This document shows positions 17,646 to 22,640 of a DNA stretch of 22,640 bases, piece after piece. The position numbers and the translations under genes are program-made. Source of the stretch: a virus; the IMG/VR virus record IMGVR_UViG_3300020442_002301, positions 1-22,640 of that record, one strand, 5' to 3'. Numbering within the stretch: position 1 is the stretch's first letter; each line of letters opens with the position of its first letter. The notes under the pieces are model-generated. The model had not been told where the DNA came from. It was given only the letters and a program-made list of their open reading frames with translations, and did no database searches.

Positions 17646-17918
17646 ATGGCAAAAAAAGAAGAACAAAAAAAATCAATACCTTTAGAAGAGCAAGAGATTA
17701 CTAATCTACAGATTATACAGAACCGTAAGACTGCTTTAAGAAATGAATTAGCTGAAATAGGTTTAGCTGAATTAGCTTTAGAGAACAGAAAAGATAGCGC
17801 CAAGCTATTTAATAATAAGACCATCGAGATGGGATCTCAAGTAGGTAAGGCACTAGAGGAAAAGTACGGCAAAGGAATGCTTGATCTTGACAAAAAAGTT
17901 TTCGTCCCACAGGATTAG
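17646..17918 (+). CDS. Small helical protein upstream of tail sheath, unrecognised (90 aa)
   Basis: This 90-aa, lysine- and glutamate-rich protein has a long predicted coiled coil over about residues 14-55 (EEQEITNLQIIQNRKTALRN, then LAEIGLAELALENRKDSA). After the helix it reads KALEEKYGKGMLDLDKKVFVP, a short Gly-containing C-terminal tail. It has no cysteines and no leader-core layout. It begins one base after the stop of the transferase gene and is followed by the 113-base gap before the sheath gene, so it closes the accessory transcription block. It may instead be a small structural or chaperone protein that belongs with the tail genes. Function is unknown. Confidence 0.7.
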   Translation: MAKKEEQKKSIPLEEQEITNLQIIQNRKTALRNELAEIGLAELALENRKDSAKLFNNKTIEMGSQVGKALEEKYGKGMLDLDKKVFVPQD

Positions 17919-18031
17919 GTTTACGCTAAATTTACTCTATTTATTATTGTACCCTAAACGTAAATATAGATTAGTGTTTTAGGTATAATGACGATATTTA
18001 TAAGAGTACTCAATAATATAATTTTCAAAAC
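17919..18031 (+). promoter_or_regulatory. Intergenic region before tail sheath gene with promoter-like elements
   Basis: This is the longest non-coding gap in the window. It contains a TATAAT at 17984-17989 and an ATATTTATA element at 17994-18002, 29 bases before the sheath ATG. A weak imperfect inverted repeat at about 17950-17985 (TACCCTAAAC paired with GTTTTAGGTA, with bulges and a ~15-base loop) could be an operator or a remnant hairpin. It has no T-run and is not a convincing terminator. No Shine-Dalgarno site is seen before the ATG. A promoter for the late tail genes is likely here, but no clear -35 box can be assigned. Confidence 0.45.
17993..18002 (+). promoter_or_regulatory. GATATTTATA element upstream of tail sheath gene
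   Basis: GATATTTATA ends 29 bases before the sheath ATG. The same ten bases precede the tail tube gene, and a near match precedes the gp26-like gene. Its inner TATTTATA is the reverse complement of TATAAATA, the known T4 late promoter core. It may be a phage late promoter or a related element, and orientation is uncertain. Confidence 0.4.
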
Positions 18032-19798
18032 ATGGCAGAAACATTAATTTCCCCAGGCGTATTAGCGAGAGAAAATGACATTTCTTTTATCGCACCAGCA
18101 GCTATCGAAGCAGGGGCAGCAATTTTGGGACCTACTGTAAAAGGACCTGTTGAAGAGCCAGTAAAAGTAACTTCATACGGACAGTATCAAAATATATTTG
18201 GTACAGTATTTACTTCTGGATCTACAAAACAAGAATTTCTTACTTCTATTGCTGTTAAATCTTACTTTAACCAAGGTGGTACTTCAATGCTTGTAACTAG
18301 AGTTGTTACAGGTTCATTTGGCGTTGCTAGTAACTCAACAATCTCAGCAGCAGATTCAGGTACAGCACCATTTACATTAGCTACTTTAGGTAAAGGAGCA
18401 ATCTTTAATAACATCACAGGATCTACTTACAATGAAGTAGGATACGACGAAAATAGTGATGGTTCTTTAGTATCAGGTTCTTCTGATAACTTAAGATGGG
18501 AGATTGTTAATCAAGATACTGCAGCTGGAACATTCGGTCTATTAATTAGACGTGGGGATGATAACTCAAAGAACAAAATTATCTTAGAAACTTGGAACGA
18601 TTTATCATTAGATCCAAATTCTGAGAACTATATCGAATCTGTTATCGGTAATCAAAGCAAGTCAAAAGCTGTAGATAACGGACAGTATTATATTACAACT
18701 ACTGGTGAATATGTAAACAGATCTAAATACATTAGAGTATCTGGTGTAGCAAGACAAACATTAGACTATGTAGGTAATGATGGATTAACAGTTGGTACTG
18801 ACGAATCAGGAAATTCATTCTCTGGATCTCTTCCAAGTAACCAATCAGGTTCATTCCACGGAGGTACTGGTAATAATGTAGTAGGTGGAAGCACGAGAGA
18901 CAAATACTTCGGTGACATTAACGGAACAGATACACAAGGTTTAACAGGAGCTTGTTATGCAGATGCAATTTCAATCTTAGGAAATCAAGACGAGTACGTT
19001 TATAATATAATTTCTGCCCCAGGATTGATTTATGAATTTGGAGATCACAAGACTCAGATAGACTCAATTATCTCTACAGCTGAAAGTAGAGGAGATTGTA
19101 TCGCTGTTATTGATGTACAGAATTATGGCGCAACAGTAGCTAACGTAACAGGAACTGCAGCAACATTAAACAGTTCTTATACTGCTACTTACTGGCCATG
19201 GTTACAAACTTTATCATCTAATGGAAAAACAGTATGGATTCCAGCATCAGTAATTATACCAGGAGTATATGCATTTACTGATAGTGCAGCAGCACCATGG
19301 TTCGCTCCAGCTGGTTTAACTAGAGGTGGTTTAGGAGACGTAATTCAAGCAGAAAGAAAACTTACAAGATCTCAAAGAGATACTTTATACAACGCAAATG
19401 TTAACCCAATTGCAACATTCCCAGGAAGTGGAATCTCAGTATTTGGTCAGAAAACATTGCAAAAGAAAAAATCTGCTCTAGATAGAGTAAATGTTAGAAG
19501 ATTGTTAATTGATCTTAAGAAATTCTTAGGAGATACAGCTAAGCAATTAGTATTCGAACAAAATACTATCGCAACTAGAAATAGTTTCTTAGCTACAGTT
19601 AACCCTTACTTAGAATCAGTAGTACAAAGACAAGGTCTTTATGCATACAGAGTAGTAATGGATGACACAAACAATACTCCTGACACGATTGATAGAAACC
19701 AGTTAATCGGGCAAGTATTCATTCAACCAGCTAAAACAGTTGAATTCGTAGTACTAGACTTTACAATCGAGCCAACAGGCGCAACTTTTGGAGCATAA
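18032..19798 (+). CDS. 18: Tail sheath protein (gp18-like)
   Basis: This 588-aa protein is the contractile tail sheath of T4-like phages. The N-terminus LISPGVLARENDISFI followed by GPTVKGPVEEPVKVTSYGQY and YFNQGGTSMLVTRVV is the conserved sheath start, with its 'SPGV..E.D.s' handshake region. The middle, about 150-340, is a variable Gly/Ser/Asn-rich surface domain. The C-terminal part is the conserved sheath core: LTRSQRDTLYNANVNPIA, then DRVNVRRLLIDLKKFLG, then RNQLIGQVFIQPAKTVEFVV. Length is near the T4 protein's. It polymerises around the tail tube and contracts on infection. It sits directly before the tail tube gene, the usual T4-like order. The start has no Shine-Dalgarno site but is fixed by the conserved N-terminus. 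Confidence 0.96.
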   Translation: MAETLISPGVLARENDISFIAPAAIEAGAAILGPTVKGPVEEPVKVTSYGQYQNIFGTVFTSGSTKQEFLTSIAVKSYFNQGGTSMLVTRVVTGSFGVASNSTISAADSGTAPFTLATLGKGAIFNNITGSTYNEVGYDENSDGSLVSGSSDNLRWEIVNQDTAAGTFGLLIRRGDDNSKNKIILETWNDLSLDPNSENYIESVIGNQSKSKAVDNGQYYITTTGEYVNRSKYIRVSGVARQTLDYVGNDGLTVGTDESGNSFSGSLPSNQSGSFHGGTGNNVVGGSTRDKYFGDINGTDTQGLTGACYADAISILGNQDEYVYNIISAPGLIYEFGDHKTQIDSIISTAESRGDCIAVIDVQNYGATVANVTGTAATLNSSYTATYWPWLQTLSSNGKTVWIPASVIIPGVYAFTDSAAAPWFAPAGLTRGGLGDVIQAERKLTRSQRDTLYNANVNPIATFPGSGISVFGQKTLQKKKSALDRVNVRRLLIDLKKFLGDTAKQLVFEQNTIATRNSFLATVNPYLESVVQRQGLYAYRVVMDDTNNTPDTIDRNQLIGQVFIQPAKTVEFVVLDFTIEPTGATFGA

Positions 19799-19809
19799 TT
19801 TAATTTGTA

Positions 19810-19819
19810 GATATTTATA
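19810..19819 (+). promoter_or_regulatory. GATATTTATA element upstream of tail tube gene
   Basis: This ten-base match is identical to the element before the sheath gene and lies in the 37-base gap between sheath and tube genes. It overlaps a TATAAT at 19816-19821. It ends 16 bases before the tube ATG. Function as a promoter is inferred from recurrence and position only. Confidence 0.4.
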
Positions 19820-19835
19820 ATAAAGAAAACATAAA

Positions 19836-20321
19836 ATGGCAGTACTAGATCCTAACGAAATAATGTTTAGAGCCTTTGAGCCGAAGGTACAGAATAGATT
19901 TATCATGTATGTTGATGCTATTCCATCCTTCATGATCAAAAACGTAACGGCTCCTTCTTTCACTGATGAAGAAGTTAAACTAGATCATATGAATACTTAC
20001 CGAAAAATCAGAGGTAAGAGAAATTGGGAAAATATGGATATGACTCTATATGATCCAATAACACCTTCTGGAGCTCAAGCGGTAATGGACTGGGCAAGAC
20101 TTTCTTATGAGTCTGTAACAGGAAGAGCAGGGTATTCTGATTTCTATAAAAAAGACTTAACTTTAAACGTATTAGGACCTGTAGGTGACGTAGTAAGTGA
20201 GTGGGTAATCAAAGGTGCATTCATAGTAAATATGGCACAAGGATCATTTGATTGGGCTACTTCTGACGTTGCTGAGCTAACAGTAACTGTAGCGATGGAT
20301 TACTGCGTATTAAATTATTAA
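19836..20321 (+). CDS. 19: Tail tube protein (gp19-like)
   Basis: This 161-aa protein is the inner tail tube subunit of T4-like phages. The N-terminus AVLDPNEIMFRAFEPKVQNRFIMYVDAIPSFMIK matches the conserved start of the gp19 family. The FTDEEVKLDHMNTYRKIRGK segment, MDMTLYDPITPSGAQAVMDW and a VIKGAFIVNMAQGSFDWATS stretch near the C-terminus are also typical, ending in ELTVTVAMDYCVLNY. It stacks in hexameric rings inside the sheath and carries DNA on ejection. It follows the sheath gene by 37 bases and is followed by a terminator. An AAAGAA at about 19823-19828 is a weak possible ribosome binding site. Confidence 0.93.
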   Translation: MAVLDPNEIMFRAFEPKVQNRFIMYVDAIPSFMIKNVTAPSFTDEEVKLDHMNTYRKIRGKRNWENMDMTLYDPITPSGAQAVMDWARLSYESVTGRAGYSDFYKKDLTLNVLGPVGDVVSEWVIKGAFIVNMAQGSFDWATSDVAELTVTVAMDYCVLNY

Positions 20322-20344
20322 TTAGGAATTACCGTAGGAAAAAT

Positions 20345-20371
20345 AGCTCGATTTTATCGGGCTTTTTTTTT
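20345..20371 (+). terminator. Rho-independent terminator after tail tube gene
   Basis: An 8-bp stem, AGCTCGAT paired with ATCGGGCT (one G-T wobble), encloses a TTT loop and runs into nine consecutive T (20363-20371). It lies 23 bases after the tube stop and ends 8 bases before the next start, so it separates the tail genes from the glycosyltransferase pair. It is the only strong terminator I see in the window. Confidence 0.85.
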
Positions 20372-20379
20372 AGTTATAT

Positions 20380-21126
20380 ATGAAATTAGTTTGGACTTAT
20401 AGTGATAGGTTTAAAAAAGGTAAACCTAATAAAAATACCGTAGCTACTCACGAATATATTCAATTTCTTTTTAGAAAAGCAATTAAAGAAGCTCCTTCTT
20501 CTTATCAAAAAGTAGTATTTACTGATGACTATAACTTTTCTCTCTTTAAAGACCTAGACGTAGAATTAATCCCAGCACCAAAAAAAGACTTTATATTTTT
20601 AGATGATTTAAAATTTGATGCTGCTGAAATAATAGATGGAGAGTTTATTATATCTGACGGAGATCTTTTTATAAAAGAAGAATTATTTATTCCTTCAAAT
20701 TATAAAGTAGGTTTTGAGGTAAAGGTGGACTGTAAACCTTGTTTAGATTCTAAAATATTAATGCAAAAAGAAGGTATAGGTGATATATTACCGTATTGGA
20801 AAGGTAACAATAGTTTTATTAATAATTTAGGATTAATGTACTTTAATGATAATACCTTAAAAAAAGATATTATTAAGGAATATAGAAATACTCAAACTTT
20901 TTTTGCAAAATTTATAGATAGTCAATATAAAATTAACGAAAGAGATGTATTATTTGGCGGGATAGGATGCTGTATGTTCTTATACCAATACCTAAGTAGT
21001 AGAAAAATACCTACATTTTATTTTATAGATAATAATTTTGGTAAATATGATCATTTAGGAGCTCCTAGAAAGTTGGAATTCTTAGATGAATTTCATAAAT
21101 TAAATGGAGGACCTCCTTTAATATGA
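20380..21126 (+). CDS. Putative GT-A-like glycosyltransferase
   Basis: This 248-aa protein begins MKLVWTYSDRFKKGKPNKN. It has KVVFTDDYN at about 44-52 and IISDGDLFIKEE at about 90-101, with DGD at 93-95 as the probable DxD site. The start (MKLVW versus MKVIW) and the strand-then-DxD spacing suggest distant kinship with the proteins at 3182 and 16799. Cys motifs (DCKPCLD, GGIGCCMF) are present but do not form an Fe-S signature. It starts only 8 bases after the terminator T-run with no evident promoter between, so it may depend on read-through. It overlaps the next gene by ATGA. Substrate is unknown. Confidence 0.62.
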   Translation: MKLVWTYSDRFKKGKPNKNTVATHEYIQFLFRKAIKEAPSSYQKVVFTDDYNFSLFKDLDVELIPAPKKDFIFLDDLKFDAAEIIDGEFIISDGDLFIKEELFIPSNYKVGFEVKVDCKPCLDSKILMQKEGIGDILPYWKGNNSFINNLGLMYFNDNTLKKDIIKEYRNTQTFFAKFIDSQYKINERDVLFGGIGCCMFLYQYLSSRKIPTFYFIDNNFGKYDHLGAPRKLEFLDEFHKLNGGPPLI

Positions 21127-21818
21127 AAGAAGTTACAGTTGTATTGACGAGTTGTGGTAGATTAGATTTGTTATCTAAAACTATAAAGAGTTTTAATAAG
21201 TATAATACTTACCCTATATCTAAATTTATTATAGTAGATGATAGTGGGGATGAGTCTATTCATGAACAAGCAGATAAATTACTTCCAGCCTTACTCGAAC
21301 AATATGATCACTTTGTTATATTCAATAATAAAAGACAAGGTCAGATAAAGAGCATAGATGATGCTTATAGTTTAGTAAAAACACCGTATATATTTCATTT
21401 AGAAGACGACTGGGAGTTTTATAAACATTCATTTATAGAGCATTCGTTTAAACTAATGGATGAGAATTCTAAATTAATAACTGTTTGGTTAAGAGAATTA
21501 GACGATACTATGGATAATCCAATTGAGGGCGAGTGCCATTCTAATGGTAATTTAAAATATTATTATGTTAAAAATAACATAGGTTGGTCTGGTTTTTGTT
21601 TTAACCCAGGATTAAGAAGATACAGTGATTATAAAACTATAGCTCCTTTTACAAATATAGTACCTAAAGATTTAGTAGATATACCGAAATCTGTTTTAGA
21701 GGTAGAATTGATTATTAGTAAGAAGTATGGAGAGTTAGGATTTAAAGCAGCTATTTTTGATCAAGGATATGTAAAACATATTGGGTGGGCAAATACAACT
21801 AAAAAAACAATAATATAG
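21123..21818 (+). CDS. Family 2 glycosyltransferase
   Basis: This 231-aa protein has the GT2 layout: VTVVLTSCGRLDLLSKTIKSF (4-24), KFIIVDDSGDES (34-45), then RQGQIKSIDDAYSLVKTPYIFHLEDDWEF (71-99). The EDD at 94-96 is the DxD-like metal site, and LEDDWEF is a common form in GT2 enzymes. GWSGFCFNPGLRR corresponds to the later acceptor-side region. The protein is soluble by appearance, with no membrane helices. It is short but complete for a single catalytic domain. It starts by ATGA overlap with the previous gene and ends 62 bases before the gp26-like gene. It probably acts with the preceding gene on the same glycan. Confidence 0.83.
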   Translation: MKEVTVVLTSCGRLDLLSKTIKSFNKYNTYPISKFIIVDDSGDESIHEQADKLLPALLEQYDHFVIFNNKRQGQIKSIDDAYSLVKTPYIFHLEDDWEFYKHSFIEHSFKLMDENSKLITVWLRELDDTMDNPIEGECHSNGNLKYYYVKNNIGWSGFCFNPGLRRYSDYKTIAPFTNIVPKDLVDIPKSVLEVELIISKKYGELGFKAAIFDQGYVKHIGWANTTKKTII

Positions 21819-21841
21819 TTGGTTCCAAAGTTTTTTCTTCG

Positions 21842-21850
21842 TATATTTAT
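21842..21850 (+). promoter_or_regulatory. TATATTTAT element upstream of gp26-like gene
   Basis: CGTATATTTATTATTAG lies 30 bases before the gp26-like ATG, nearly the same distance as the GATATTTATA before the sheath gene. It is one base off that motif within the shared ATATTTAT core. A related TTCGTATATT begins both this element (about 21838) and the gap before the gene at 2133 (about 2115). Promoter function is inferred. Confidence 0.35.
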
Positions 21851-21880
21851 TATTAGAACTAGTTTTAACTTAATAAGTAT

Positions 21881-22624
21881 ATGGAAAAATCAAACAAATT
21901 TCCTAGCGAAATTGTAGAATTACCTTCAAAAGGCTTATTGTATTCAGAAGATTCACCTCTAAGATCCGGAAAAATAGAGATGAAATACATGACTGCAAAA
22001 GAAGAAGATATTCTAACAAATCAAAATTACATTGAAAGAGGAGTAGTAATAGATAAACTATTACAAGCTCTAATTGTAGACAAGGACATTAACTACAATG
22101 ACCTTCTTATAGGGGATAAAAATGCTCTCCTTGTGGCTGCAAGAGTTTTAGGTTACGGTAAGGATTATGAATTCAATTACGGTGATACTAAAGAAGTTAT
22201 AGATCTTTCTAAATTAGATAATAAAGAAGTAGACTATAAAGCTCTTACAGGCGGTAAAAATGAATTTAACTTTACATTACCTACTACAGGTGATGAAATT
22301 ACATTTAAACTTCTTACACATGGTGATGAGTCTAAGATACAAAGAGAAATAACTGGACTTAGAAAAGTAAATAAAGATGCATCACCTGATTTATCTACAA
22401 GATTAAAGTATATGATTATCGCAGTAAACGGTAATGGAGATACTAAAACTATTAGAGAATTTGTAGATAATCAATTCCTAGCAAGAGATTCTAGAGAATT
22501 TAGAAAACATGTTGAGAAGATCTCCCCAGACGTAGATATGACATTCTACCCTGAGAACGGTCCAGAGGAGGGGGTGACTATACCCATTGGGGTTACCTTT
22601 CTTTGGCCTGACGCAGCAATATAG
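21881..22624 (+). CDS. 26: Baseplate protein, T4 gp26-like
   Basis: This 247-aa protein resembles the T4 baseplate hub subunit gp26 family (T4_baseplate). The start PSEIVELPSKGLLYSEDSPLRSGKIEMKYMTAKEEDILTNQNYI is the hallmark 'LPSkG..Y....pl..G.i..r.mta.eE..l.' block. LLQALIVDKDINYNDLLIGDKNALLVAARVLGYG follows, which matches the family's 'gD.nall.a.Ri..yG' segment. The second half (DEITFKLLTHGDESKI, then FVDNQFLARDSREFRKHV) is also typical. It is a tail-assembly component and a core phage gene. It ends with FLWPDAAI, 16 bases before the window edge. It is preceded by a promoter-like element and sits apart from the glycosyltransferase pair. Confidence 0.87.
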   Translation: MEKSNKFPSEIVELPSKGLLYSEDSPLRSGKIEMKYMTAKEEDILTNQNYIERGVVIDKLLQALIVDKDINYNDLLIGDKNALLVAARVLGYGKDYEFNYGDTKEVIDLSKLDNKEVDYKALTGGKNEFNFTLPTTGDEITFKLLTHGDESKIQREITGLRKVNKDASPDLSTRLKYMIIAVNGNGDTKTIREFVDNQFLARDSREFRKHVEKISPDVDMTFYPENGPEEGVTIPIGVTFLWPDAAI

Positions 22625-22640
22625 GGTTAATCTGTTTACA

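Noticed and set aside
17618-17824. Minus-strand hydrophobic frame opposite the 90-aa gene
   Set aside because: Its hydrophobicity is the complement of a Lys/Glu-rich helix on the + strand; it has no other support.
17950-17985. Imperfect inverted repeat before the sheath gene as a terminator or riboswitch
   Set aside because: It has bulges, a ~15-base loop and no following T-run; it is noted only as a possible operator within the intergenic entry.
19754-19963. Minus-strand frame across the sheath-tube junction
   Set aside because: It covers conserved ends of gp18 and gp19 and is a reading shadow.
21819-21838. TTGGTTCCAA followed by a T-run after the GT2 gene as a terminator
   Set aside because: The stem would be 3-4 bp with a 2-4-base loop, too weak to be credible.
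1-22640. CRISPR array, tRNA genes, transposase or integrase
   Set aside because: I saw no regularly spaced direct repeats outside the fibre coding repeats, no cloverleaf-like sequence in the short gaps, and no mobile-element protein in any long frame.

Overview
The window is a very AT-rich piece of a T4-like contractile-tailed phage (myovirus) genome, with every gene on the + strand. The anchor is the tail sheath gene (gp18-like) followed by the tail tube gene (gp19-like), with a gp26-like baseplate gene near the right edge and the 3' part of a tail fibre gene with an S74 intramolecular chaperone at the left edge. The very low GC, the almost complete lack of strong Shine-Dalgarno sites and the fibre repeat style fit a marine T4-like phage of a low-GC host (SAR11, Bacteroidetes or picocyanobacteria are candidates). 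The host cannot be fixed from this sequence.

Layout. Positions 3-3163 are the fibre end: a long repetitive fibre with S74 domain (cut by the window start), an unrecognised 182-aa protein, and a small beta-rich protein that looks like a fibre tip or accessory. Positions 3182-17918 are one dense block of 15 genes. The first 14 each overlap the next by 1-20 bases, often as ATGA, and the 15th starts one base after the preceding stop. The block holds a GT-A-like transferase, a Methyltransf_24-type methyltransferase, a GT2-like transferase, a 77-aa protein, two tandem GT7 (beta-1,4-galactosyltransferase-type) enzymes that each carry a LamG-like domain nested inside the catalytic fold, six N-terminal-twitch radical SAM proteins (one pair separated by a possible LamG-like protein), a second GT-A-like transferase and a small helical protein. 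Positions 18032-20321 are tail sheath and tail tube, closed by a rho-independent terminator. Positions 20380-21818 are a two-gene glycosyltransferase pair, and 21881-22624 is the gp26-like gene.

How it may work together (inference). Six radical SAM genes co-translated with glycosyltransferases and a methyltransferase, inside the late virion-gene region, look like an accessory pathway that makes or attaches an unusual modification. Plausible targets are a glycan on the virion (for example the repetitive fibre), the host surface polysaccharide, or a ribosomal peptide or protein. No RiPP precursor, exporter or protease is visible, so a peptide natural product is not supported here. The parts most worth following up are the six-member radical SAM array and the nested, apparently permuted LamG insertion shared by the two GT7 enzymes. 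A second signal is an ATATTTAT element found upstream of the sheath, tube and gp26 genes but not noticed at the internal gene starts of the accessory block.
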